Shown here piece by piece: positions 1 through 7,171 of a stretch of DNA of 64,000 bases; the stretch's first letter is position 1, and every line of letters starts with the position of its first letter. The notes beneath the pieces are model-generated. The model searched no databases. It was not told where the DNA came from and saw only the letters and a list, made by a program, of their open reading frames with translations. The stretch is from NCBI GenBank assembly GCA_039029195.1, contig JBCCGR010000010.1, positions 1-64,000 of the forward strand. Direction: 5' to 3'. The DNA is from JBCCGR01 sp039029195. Lineage in GTDB: Bacteria > Pseudomonadota > Alphaproteobacteria > Rhizobiales > Rhizobiaceae. The translations under genes were made by a program, and so were the position numbers.

Positions 1-206
1 GCCTTCCTGCTCCCCGGCAAATTCACGACCAGCGTCTTGTCCCTCGTGCCGGCCGTCAGCCGCGACAGCATGGCCAGCGGGGTCACCTTCAGCGACTCGG
101 CCATCATCCTGTGCACCAGGCCCGGCGCCTGGCGGTCCAGCACGGCGATCGTGGCCTCGGGGGTGACGTCCCTCGCCGCCATGCCCGTGCCGCCGGTCGT
201 GAGGCA
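1..206 (-). other. Gephyrin/Cnx1-type MogA domain fragment, foreign DNA
   Basis: Read on the minus strand from about 206 down to 1, this stretch encodes LTTGGTGMAARDVTPEAT, then ESLKVTPLAMLSRLTAG and TLVVNLPGSRKA. This is the molybdopterin-adenylyltransferase (MogA/gephyrin G/Cnx1G) fold around its TTGGTG and D-x-TPEAT motifs. The VTPLAMLSR block and the NLPGS-K ending match animal and plant gephyrin/Cnx1 rather than Escherichia coli MogA as I remember it. The base composition is much richer in G and C than the rest of the window. It is in a different frame from the channel gene it abuts and has no start codon there. The bacterial and the gephyrin-like reading meet at about 200-212. It is either an assembly or library chimera, or the edge of a transferred segment; chimera is more likely. 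Confidence 0.8.
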
Positions 207-1479
207 CCACACGACCAACACGGATGTAGCTGCGCTTGGTCGAGGCATAGGCTCGCTGTGCCACAACCCCTTCTCCCCGCATGGGTGGCACGAGGTGGCG
301 CACCAGACCCCGCACTGCTGTGTCCATGAACGCGACCATCGTCAGAAGGAACATCATCTTGTAGTGCGGTGCGGTTTGAAGCAGTTCGAATTGCTCAAAA
401 GCCACCAGCACGTTCACAATCAGCCAGGTGACGATTGAAACTCCAATACAGTATGCCGGATATATCCGCGCGACCTTTTCCTCCAACGGCGTCACCTCGG
501 GATCGGCACCACGCATCATCATGACCAGACCGTCCCAGACCCGCCACACCAGCCAGATCACATAAAGATGGACGGCGAGGTTGAGCCAGAAGCCCAGCCG
601 CGACTGGCCCATTGAAACGCCGTTCAGGTCGTTGAAGTTGACGATGGCGATTGAAAATCCCATCAGTACAAAAATGCCGATCTGATGACGGTAAGCGATT
701 TTGGCCGTCTCATCGTCGGTATGGACAATTCGGAACTGAGGTGCGTTGGGCGCCAGAATAAATCGGATAAAGGCGGCACCCAGACGCGGCAGCACGACGA
801 GATTCAACATGATCGTTTGGGAGAACGAGTGAAACTCCTGAGGCACCAGATTGACCGTGACGCTTCGGGTCACAATAAAGAATGCAATCAGGCCGTACAT
901 ATCGTTGCAAAGCCGAAAGAACAAAAAGCGCAGCGTGTCTCTGAGCGTGTCAGGATGTTGCTGGTTGAGAGCGTCAGCATGCCAATTGCGCGACCACCGA
1001 TTGACCAAAAACTCAACCGTCGCCCCAGCCAGTATCGCCAGCAGCAGAGAACCGAACAAGGTGCCGATGCCGGACCATCCCAGACGGTCATAGAAATTCA
1101 AAAAGCTGCGGCTTTGCGATTCCCAAAGTAGCGGCACCCGGACCACGGCTTCAAAGATTGAGTCCCAAATGCCAGTGACGGAGCGCTCGACGAACTGCGC
1201 AACACTGGTACCTGCCTCTTTTTCTTTTTCGGCTTTTGCAACAGCATCCAGCCTCTCCAGAAGCAGAGAACGGACCTGTCCATCGCTCAAGGTCGAGACC
1301 AGCTCACGAATGGCCTCCGGCGTCAGTGGGTCTGGCAGCTTGATTTCGGCAGGCGCCGTTTCTCCGCCAGCCCCCGGCACACCAACGGTTTGAGCGCGCA
1401 GATCCGAACCCGTCCCCGAAATGGCGACAAACATCGCCAAGACGACAGCCGCAATTATTGATTTTGCAAGATAAGACAA
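205..1479 (-). CDS. Mechanosensitive ion channel (MscS superfamily), 3' part lost
   Basis: About 425 residues survive. The TTG start at 1479 is preceded by a good ribosome site (AAGGGGG). The protein opens with a signal peptide ending near residue 30 and a short helical region (LSDGQVRSLLLERLD). It then has at least six hydrophobic spans, typical of the long N-terminal membrane part of large MscS-family channels. The beta domain that forms the channel's cytosolic cage would follow but is missing, because recognisable sequence stops at about 205 where gephyrin-like DNA begins. The reading frame stays open to base 1 only by chance. It follows alkB by 43 bases and is probably in the same transcript. 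Family assignment rests on overall architecture, since the diagnostic domain is absent. Confidence 0.7.
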
Positions 1480-1522
1480 AGCGCCCGCCCCCTTGGAGTT
1501 TGCATATTTCGGGTTACTGAGG

Positions 1523-2653
1523 TCAGCCCGTGTTGATTTTGTTCATATCACCTTCGGCCCAAGCCAGCACCTTCGGGTTCATCACAGCAAACCAGATCGG
1601 TGGAATGGCAGCCAGCACAAAACATCCTGCATATCCCGACGGAAGGCGCGGCAATTCATCGAAGTTGCGCAGGACCTGATAAGGGCGCAGTGGGTTTGCG
1701 TGATGATCAGAATGCCGTTGCAGGTGGAACAGCATCAGATTGGAAACCACGTGGTTGGTGTTCCACGAATGATGCGGCTCACATGGCAGATACCGGCCAT
1801 TGTCACGTTTCCCGCGCTTCAATCCATAGTGTTCTAAATAGTTGGCTTCCGTCAGCGCGTACCAGCCGATGAAGTTATGGATGATCAGGAAAGGGACCAT
1901 AATCCAGCCAAAGGCGAAAATGAGTGACCCGTCAACGGCCAGCTTGATGGCCCAGCCCTGCAAAACTTCATTGCGCCAGTGCCAGAACGGCAGCCCCTTC
2001 TTGGCGAGACGCTCGCGTTCATGAACTAATCCTCGCACAAGTGTGCCGGGAATTTCACGAACGGCGAACGCGTAAACGCTCTCATTGTATTGTGCAGATG
2101 CGGGGTCTTCAGGAGTTGCCACCCAGGTGTGATGGCCACGATTGTGCTCAATGCAAAAGTGCGCATAGCCCGAAACAGCATTTGCGAGCATCGCACCAAA
2201 CCGATCAACGCGGTTTTGCTTGTGCCCCAATTCATGCCCAACCGTGATTCCGGTCCCCGATGCAAACCCAGTGCCCACCGCAAGGGCCAGCACCGCCCAC
2301 AAGCTCAGCTCTTGGGTCCCGACAAGCCAGGCTGCAGCAAGAAAACCCGCCCAGAAGAGTGGAATTGATGCGTGAAGAAGCCAACGGTAGTACGGATCCT
2401 TCTCCATATGATCCAGCACTTCGGGTGGTGGGTTGGAGGTGTCCTCCCCAAAAATCAGATCTAGAATGGGGATCAACACGAAGGCATGGACCAGTGGCCA
2501 AAGAAGAATGAGCTGGTTTTTATCGAACCAGAAGAACGCAATCACGGTAAGGGTGGGGACGACGGGCTCAACCAATGACAACAACCAGAGGTATCGCTTG
2601 TTATCACGGTAGGTCAGGATTGACCCATCATCAGACTTCAGTGTTATCAGCAA
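1523..2653 (-). CDS. alkB: AlkB-type membrane di-iron hydroxylase
   Basis: 376 residues, the usual length of alkane 1-monooxygenases. All histidine clusters of the di-iron site are present: HELGHK (about 140), EHNRGHH (about 169), LQRHSDHH (about 311), and the family signature NYLEHYGL (about 271). Hydrophobic spans around residues 22-65, 90-135 and 235-265 place it in the inner membrane. The family hydroxylates terminal methyl groups of medium-chain alkanes, using electrons from rubredoxin; no rubredoxin gene lies in the window. The start is a TTG at 2653 with AGGGA eight bases upstream. It sits 31 bases after the FabH-like gene, so the two are probably co-transcribed. A role on fatty-acyl substrates rather than alkanes is possible from that context. 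Confidence 0.9.
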   Translation of the reverse strand: MLITLKSDDGSILTYRDNKRYLWLLSLVEPVVPTLTVIAFFWFDKNQLILLWPLVHAFVLIPILDLIFGEDTSNPPPEVLDHMEKDPYYRWLLHASIPLFWAGFLAAAWLVGTQELSLWAVLALAVGTGFASGTGITVGHELGHKQNRVDRFGAMLANAVSGYAHFCIEHNRGHHTWVATPEDPASAQYNESVYAFAVREIPGTLVRGLVHERERLAKKGLPFWHWRNEVLQGWAIKLAVDGSLIFAFGWIMVPFLIIHNFIGWYALTEANYLEHYGLKRGKRDNGRYLPCEPHHSWNTNHVVSNLMLFHLQRHSDHHANPLRPYQVLRNFDELPRLPSGYAGCFVLAAIPPIWFAVMNPKVLAWAEGDMNKINTG

Positions 2654-2684
2654 TGCGTCGTCCCTGACGGTATCGAGTTTCTAA

Positions 2685-3812
2685 TCAATTCATCCGGCGA
2701 ACAATTACATTGCCAACCGAATATCCGGCCCCAAACGAGCAGATGATACCGAGCGCATCTTTCGGCAGGTCGTCGGAGTATTTTGAAAACGCGATGATCG
2801 AGCCAGCGGAAGAGGTGTTGGCATAATCCTGCAGGATGTTGGGCTGTTCACCTGGTTCCGGATCGCGGCCCAGGACCCTTTTCCCGATCAGGTCATTCAT
2901 GCCCTTGTTGGCTTGGTGCAACCACATGCGGGACAGTTGCGATGGTTCGATTCCTTCTTCGTTCAGATGATCAAGAATGAGTTCTGAAACGATCGGCACC
3001 ACCTGTTTGAAGACCTTGCGCCCTTCCTGCATGAACTGCATGTCGCGGCGGTCCTTCACCCCATCAGGCTTTGATCGGCGAAGAAAACCATTGTTGTTGC
3101 GGATATTGTTTGAGAACTGGGTGAGGCAACGGGTCGACAGAATTTCGAATGCGTTGCCATTCTTTGCCTTTTCGGCGCGCTCAATCACAACGGCGGTGCA
3201 GACATCACCAAAAATGAAGTGGCAGTCGCGGTCGCGCCACTCCAGATGACCGGAACAGATTTCGGGATTGACCATCAATATGGACTTCACAGAACCTGAG
3301 CGAACCATGTCCGCAGCTGCCTGAATCCCGAACGTGGCCGAGGAACAAGCAACATTCATGTCGAACGCAAACCCTCCAATGCCCAATGCATTCTGGATTT
3401 CGATTGCGATGGCCGGATAGGCGCGCTCGTGATTTGACGCAGCGCAGATCACGCCACCAATTTCATCGGCGGTACGACCAGCCTTCTCCAGCGCCTTACG
3501 GGCGGCGTCAACCGCCATCTCCGCCATCAGGGATGGCTCGTCGTCGTCGCGCTGGCTGAACACCGGGTGCATGATGTCTGGATCAAGCACGCCAGACTTA
3601 TCCAGCACATAACGTTGTTCAATGCCGGACGCTTTGAAAATGAACTCCTCGCTGGAGTGATCCAATGGCTCGCGTTCGCCAGCCGAAATTTCATCGGCAT
3701 ATTTTTCGTTCTGCCGATCCGCATAGTCGTTATAAGCCGCGACCAGCTCCTTGTTGGTGATAGTCTGTGACGGCGTGAAGACCCCCGTGCCGCTGATAAC
3801 GGTCTTGTACAT
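2685..3812 (-). CDS. 3-oxoacyl-ACP synthase III family ketosynthase (FabH-like)
   Basis: About 375 residues from the ATG at 3812; an in-frame GTG at 3830 is an alternative start. The thiolase-fold catalytic triad is complete: Cys in NVACSSAT (about 156), His in LHQAN (about 299) and Asn in YANTSSAGS (about 332). At 375 residues it is longer than housekeeping FabH (about 320) and resembles the longer class, such as Pseudomonas PA3286, which condenses medium-chain acyl-CoA with malonyl-ACP. It starts a probable operon with alkB, which suggests a job in feeding or modifying medium-chain acyl groups; that is inference. The long untranslated stretch upstream should hold the promoter. Confidence 0.85.
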   Translation of the reverse strand: MYKTVISGTGVFTPSQTITNKELVAAYNDYADRQNEKYADEISAGEREPLDHSSEEFIFKASGIEQRYVLDKSGVLDPDIMHPVFSQRDDDEPSLMAEMAVDAARKALEKAGRTADEIGGVICAASNHERAYPAIAIEIQNALGIGGFAFDMNVACSSATFGIQAAADMVRSGSVKSILMVNPEICSGHLEWRDRDCHFIFGDVCTAVVIERAEKAKNGNAFEILSTRCLTQFSNNIRNNNGFLRRSKPDGVKDRRDMQFMQEGRKVFKQVVPIVSELILDHLNEEGIEPSQLSRMWLHQANKGMNDLIGKRVLGRDPEPGEQPNILQDYANTSSAGSIIAFSKYSDDLPKDALGIICSFGAGYSVGNVIVRRMN

Positions 3813-4116
3813 GCATGTTTCCCGAGACACTTTACTTTGAAGGTCACGCTACTCTCGCAAAGGGGCGGGTTCAAGGTTTCCCACGCCGTCTGGGTTTAAA
3901 GTTGGGCCTTTTCCGGTTCAGGCGGTCTTGTGATGTGTCACACAAAAACTGCCGACTATATGAGACCTAACCGGATATTGGATCAGCCGATTGTCTGATC
4001 TTTAAACGCCGGAGTGAGGACAAATTGGTTCCGTGACTTCAAAAAAGTACAGGAAATGTAGAAATTTTATCTCTGCAAACATTTGTTTTTATTCGGCTTT
4101 CAAATTTTCTTCACAT
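3813..4116. other. Intergenic region, AT-rich
   Basis: The spacer between the minus-strand FabH-like gene and the plus-strand small secreted protein. I see no credible coding frame. It contains an inverted repeat TGTGA-N4-TCACA at 3929-3942, which is CRP/FNR-like in its arms but has a four-base rather than six-base spacer. An AT-rich tract lies from about 4060 to 4116. The stronger regulatory sequence follows immediately, at 4117-4196. Confidence 0.4.
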
Positions 4117-4154
4117 TATGAACGGAATATGAACTCGGTGTTCGAATGGGGTTC
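4117..4154. promoter_or_regulatory. Double GAAC/GTTC repeat, LexA-box-like or response-regulator site
   Basis: GAAC-N7-GAAC at 4120-4134 is followed five bases later by GTTC-N7-GTTC at 4140-4154. Each half fits the alphaproteobacterial SOS (LexA) box GTTC-N7-GTTC in one of its two orientations. The first half also reads as an exact direct repeat TATGAAC with an 11-base period (4117-4123 and 4128-4134), the arrangement bound by OmpR-family regulators. The element lies about 70 bases ahead of the start codon of the small secreted protein. The repeats are seen directly; which protein binds is unknown. Confidence 0.5.
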
Positions 4155-4177
4155 ACAGCCAGTCTCATAGTCTCCTC

Positions 4178-4196
4178 TCATCACACAACGTGATGA
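4178..4196 (+). promoter_or_regulatory. Perfect inverted repeat in the 5' leader
   Basis: TCATCAC (4178-4184), a five-base loop, then GTGATGA (4190-4196). It would form a seven-base-pair hairpin in the leader just before the AGGAG ribosome site of the small secreted protein, or serve as an operator. No T-run follows, so it is not a terminator. Confidence 0.4.
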
Positions 4197-4224
4197 CAAC
4201 AGCACACACCCACAGGAGACTACA

Positions 4225-4593
4225 ATGTTCAACAAACTCGCTAAAGCAACCACCATCTCACTCTTCCTGGCTCTTGGCGGCGCTGCCGTCTCAACTGCCC
4301 CCGCTCAAGCTTTCGGCCATGGTGTCGGCATCGGAATTGAAGGCCCCGGCTTCTCAGTCCACTTCGGTGAACCAGGCTACCACCGCCACCGTCCGCACTA
4401 CCGCCCTTACCGTTTCTGTCGTCCTGGTCGGGCGCTGCGTAAGGCCCGCCGCATGGGCGTCCGCCGGGCACACATTGTCCGCGCAAGCCGCCGCGGTGTG
4501 GTGGTTGCCGGTCGCCGCTACGGCCACAGAATTGTGGTTGGCTTCTCCCGCGCGCCGCGTTGCCCCGTCCGTTTCGTGCGGCGTGGCTGGTAA
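4225..4593 (+). CDS. Small secreted, very basic protein, function unknown
   Basis: 122 residues with an AGGAG ribosome site nine bases before the ATG. Residues 1-29 are a signal peptide (positive N-end, hydrophobic core, cleavage near APAQA-F). The mature part has a His/Tyr/Arg/Pro-rich segment (HRHRPHYRPYRF, about 53-64) and then an arginine-rich tail with two cysteines (in FCRPGRAL and RCPVRF) that could form one disulphide. Lysine is nearly absent, while arginine makes up roughly a fifth of the mature chain. I recognise no family beyond similar small exported proteins in Hyphomicrobiales. Its upstream DNA holds the double GAAC/GTTC repeat and a strong terminator follows, so it is a one-gene unit, probably stress-controlled. 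Confidence 0.75.
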   Translation: MFNKLAKATTISLFLALGGAAVSTAPAQAFGHGVGIGIEGPGFSVHFGEPGYHRHRPHYRPYRFCRPGRALRKARRMGVRRAHIVRASRRGVVVAGRRYGHRIVVGFSRAPRCPVRFVRRGW

Positions 4594-4624
4594 GCCCAAC
4601 CCAATCAGCCGATAAACCCGGCTG

Positions 4625-4658
4625 AACCTGATCGGCAGAGATGCCGGTCAGGTTTTTT
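4625..4658 (+). terminator. Rho-independent terminator
   Basis: A 12-base-pair stem (AACCTGATCGGC pairing with GCCGGTCAGGTT, one G-T pair) with a six-base loop, followed by a T-run. It ends the small secreted protein gene and lies directly against the stop codon of the convergent SIMPL gene. Confidence 0.85.
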
Positions 4659-5385
4659 ATGGTTCGATTGACCAGCGCGCCTGCACGGTTACCCGGAAAA
4701 CAGATTCACCGCTGGCAATGGGCACAGCACTGCTGGATGCTTCCATCACCCTGACCCGAACCGGCGCGCGCGGCGACAATGCAGTGCCTTCCTTCAATTC
4801 AAGCAGCGACCCCAATTTCACGCCAGCCGCTTCGGACAATGTGTTTGCCTTCGCAATCGCCGACGCCACGGCGCGTTGACGGGCAAGACGGATGACTTCC
4901 ACTGGATTCTCGACCGTGAATTGGACATTGCCTCCGGCGTTCACCCCCAGTTCGACAGCCCTGTCGATGATTGTGCCCAATCTTGCCAGATCGCGTACCT
5001 TGACCGTCAACTGGTTCGAGACGCGATATCCTGCCGACTTATTGTTGTCACGGTGGCTCAGCGAGGATGTCTTGCGCTTGGCGTAGAGCGGTTGAATATT
5101 GAAAGAACTTGTCTGCAAATCGCTTTCCGCAATTCCGCTGGCCTTTAATTCGGCAAGCACTTTCCCCATCGCTTCACTGTTCATGTCAAGCGCATCGCGC
5201 GCGGTCTTGGCTTCGTGGACACCCGCCAGATCAACAATTGCAATGTCGGGTTTGGCAGAAGCGGAACCGGTTGCTGAAACAGAGATGACCGATTTCGTCG
5301 GTTCCGCGGCGACCAACGTATTGGCGCTGGATAGCGAGATAGCGCAGACTGCCACCGCCCAATATATTCGTACCAGAATTGACAT
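4657..5385 (-). CDS. Periplasmic SIMPL-domain protein (YggE/OMP28 type)
   Basis: 242 residues from the ATG at 5385, chosen because GAGAGGG lies seven bases before it; a longer frame begins at 5421 but reads through that ribosome site. Residues 1-27 form a signal peptide ending near LVAAE. The rest is one SIMPL domain (DUF541), with the typical opening ISVSATGSASAKPDIA and a strongly amphipathic middle (ARLGTIIDRAVELGVN). Members are periplasmic, oligomeric and linked to oxidative-stress tolerance, but no biochemical activity is established. It is transcribed alone, away from the tRNA gene. Confidence 0.85.
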   Translation of the reverse strand: MSILVRIYWAVAVCAISLSSANTLVAAEPTKSVISVSATGSASAKPDIAIVDLAGVHEAKTARDALDMNSEAMGKVLAELKASGIAESDLQTSSFNIQPLYAKRKTSSLSHRDNNKSAGYRVSNQLTVKVRDLARLGTIIDRAVELGVNAGGNVQFTVENPVEVIRLARQRAVASAIAKANTLSEAAGVKLGSLLELKEGTALSPRAPVRVRVMEASSSAVPIASGESVFRVTVQARWSIEP

Positions 5386-5525
5386 GAACCCTCTCCCAGT
5401 TCTTGTTCGAAACGACCCCAATTGCGCGCGTCACACGGAATTAAGGTGGAAATACGGAGAGGGCTCAACTGATCCGATGAGAGGCCTTGTTGGCACATCG
5501 AATTTGGGCTAGCAGAGGCGATGCC

Positions 5526-5602
5526 GGGTCTGTAGCTCAATTGGTTAGAGCCAGCGGCTCATAACCGCTTGGTTGGGGGTTCGAGTCCCTCCAGACCCAC
5601 CA
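5526..5602 (+). tRNA. tRNA-Met (CAT anticodon)
   Basis: A complete 77-base cloverleaf with encoded CCA. The acceptor stem is GGGTCTG/CAGACCC, the D stem GCTC/GAGC, the anticodon stem AGCGG/CCGCT around loop CTCATAA, and the T arm has TTCGAGT. The anticodon is CAT. The acceptor lacks the unpaired first base typical of initiator tRNA, so it is an elongator methionine tRNA. A lysidine-modified isoleucine tRNA has the same gene-level anticodon and cannot be fully excluded. Confidence 0.93.
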
Positions 5603-5917
5603 TGTATATATCGCCCCAACATCTGTATTTCTTACTGTGGGGCGCGACCGTAGATGTGGGTCGAAGGTCAATCATTGCCAGCCTCAATTTTTCTGCTGAG
5701 CAGCTGGCGCCAAACTGATTCAAACAGACTCAATTCACGCTGCCCGACACCCAATTCCGAGTGGCGCTGCCCACAGAACCACTCAGCATTTGCTCAATCA
5801 GTAACTGTGTTGGTTATAATTCAGAGTTTCAATCGATTCAGGCGATTCCCTGCGGTTTCTTACTCTGTCAAGATTTGATAGCTGCTCCCGCAAAGCTTCA
5901 ATTTGAGGGATGCACAC
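5603..5917 (+). promoter_or_regulatory. Leader and promoter region of the aldolase gene
   Basis: 315 bases with no credible gene. The clearest signal is a consensus -10 box TATAAT at 5815-5820, about 100 bases before the aldolase start; the matching -35 (TTGCTC near 5790) is weak and its spacing of 19 is long. That leaves a leader of about 90 bases in which I see no known riboswitch. Confidence 0.4.
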
Positions 5918-6946
5918 ATGACGGAGACACTTCAGGATATCGCAATTGCCATGGTGGCAGAGGGCCAGGGCATACTGGCCGCGGATGAATCATCCGGCAC
6001 CATCAAGAAAAGGTTCGACTCCATCGGTCTGGAAAGCACCGAAGAAAACCGCCGCGCCTACCGCGACATGTTGTTTTCATCGTCCGAAGCGATGAACAAC
6101 TACATTTCAGGCGTCATTCTGTTTGAAGAAACACTCTATCAGAAATCAGCAGACGGCACCCCGTTTGTAGACGTCATCAAGGCAGCGGGTGCTGTTCCAG
6201 GCGTCAAAGTCGACCAAGGTGCGAAACCGCTGGCTGGCCATCCGGGCGAAACTGTCACCGAAGGCCTTGATGGCCTGCGCGAGCGTCTTGCCGGCTACTA
6301 TGAGGCCGGTGCCCGCTTTGCCAAATGGCGTTGTGTCATCAACATTTCCGATTCCGCGCCATCCCGCTCCAGCCTGCGTGGCAATGCTCACTGCCTGGCT
6401 CGTTACGCAGCACTTTGTCAGGAAGCTGGCATTGTGCCAATTGTGGAACCTGAAGTGCAGATGGATGGTGCTGACGCCGTCCACACGGTTGATCAGTGCG
6501 CAGAAGCTTCAGCGCAGATCCTTCAGGAAGTCTTTGACGAACTCTTCATCGCGCGCGTGGCACTCGACGGCATGGTATTGAAGCCAAATATGGTTTTACC
6601 TGCCACGAACTGCCCGACGCAGGCATCTGTCGAGGAAGTCGCCGAACAGACAGTGAAGGTGCTTAAGGCGCATGTACCCTCTTCTGTACCCGGTATTGCG
6701 TTCCTTTCAGGCGGTCAGACATCGCTACAGGCAACAGCCCATCTGGCAGCCATGAACGCTATGTATGATCTACCCTGGAAGCTGACCTATTCCTACGGAC
6801 GTGCACTGCAAGCCGATGCCCTTGCCGCCTGGGCTGGCAAATCCGAAAACGTCGCTGCTGGAAGCCGCGCTTTTGCTCATCGGGCAAAAATGAACGCAAT
6901 GGCGGCTCTCGGAACATGGAAATCCGATCTGGAACAGGCTGCATAA
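5918..6946 (+). CDS. Fructose-bisphosphate aldolase, class I
   Basis: 342 residues from the ATG at 5918, with GAGGGA upstream; the in-frame TTG at 5903 overlaps that site and is unlikely to be used. The enzyme splits fructose 1,6-bisphosphate into glyceraldehyde 3-phosphate and dihydroxyacetone phosphate through a Schiff base. The Schiff-base lysine is in MVLKPNMVLP (about 222), with the second active-site lysine in FAKWR (about 136). GILAADESSGT near the N-end and FLSGGQ near 275 are class I signatures. This is the eukaryote-like class I form commonly found in Hyphomicrobiales. It is a single-gene unit closed by a strong terminator. Confidence 0.95.
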   Translation: MTETLQDIAIAMVAEGQGILAADESSGTIKKRFDSIGLESTEENRRAYRDMLFSSSEAMNNYISGVILFEETLYQKSADGTPFVDVIKAAGAVPGVKVDQGAKPLAGHPGETVTEGLDGLRERLAGYYEAGARFAKWRCVINISDSAPSRSSLRGNAHCLARYAALCQEAGIVPIVEPEVQMDGADAVHTVDQCAEASAQILQEVFDELFIARVALDGMVLKPNMVLPATNCPTQASVEEVAEQTVKVLKAHVPSSVPGIAFLSGGQTSLQATAHLAAMNAMYDLPWKLTYSYGRALQADALAAWAGKSENVAAGSRAFAHRAKMNAMAALGTWKSDLEQAA

Positions 6947-6972
6947 AGCAGCACGTTCAAACACTGGTATCG

Positions 6973-7006
6973 AAAAGGCCGGTGCATGGTCGCACCGGCC
7001 TTTTTT
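6973..7006 (+). terminator. Rho-independent terminator after the aldolase gene
   Basis: GGCCGGTGC (6977-6985), a six-base loop, GCACCGGCC (6992-7000) and a run of six T. The A-run before the stem extends the pairing. Confidence 0.92.
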
Positions 7007-7171
7007 GTTATGCCTCACTCTAAAAACCTGACTCATCATCACGACGATCTGCGACATATGTGGTCAGCCGAACGATGAATGGACACGCCGCTCGCCAGAT
7101 GATCTAGTCTTTTCAGTCGGAGAGGATTGTGACCTTACGTTTCGTGACGTCAGGTGCCGGAGGAGAAAAGC

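Noticed and set aside
1..212. Continuation of the channel reading frame to base 1 as real protein
   Set aside because: The frame is open but gives low-complexity Gly/Arg/His-rich sequence unlike any channel domain, whereas another frame gives a clear gephyrin-like protein. The openness is an effect of high GC content.
37..438. Plus-strand open frame at the left edge
   Set aside because: It spans the chimeric join and is antisense to both the gephyrin-like and the channel sequence.
3929..3942. CRP/FNR site TGTGA-N4-TCACA
   Set aside because: The arms fit but the spacer is four rather than six bases and it is not positioned near a recognisable promoter; kept only as a note in the intergenic entry.
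5526..5602. tRNA-Met as an integration site of a mobile element
   Set aside because: No integrase, no direct repeat of the tRNA 3' end and no foreign-looking genes follow it; the next gene is a housekeeping aldolase.
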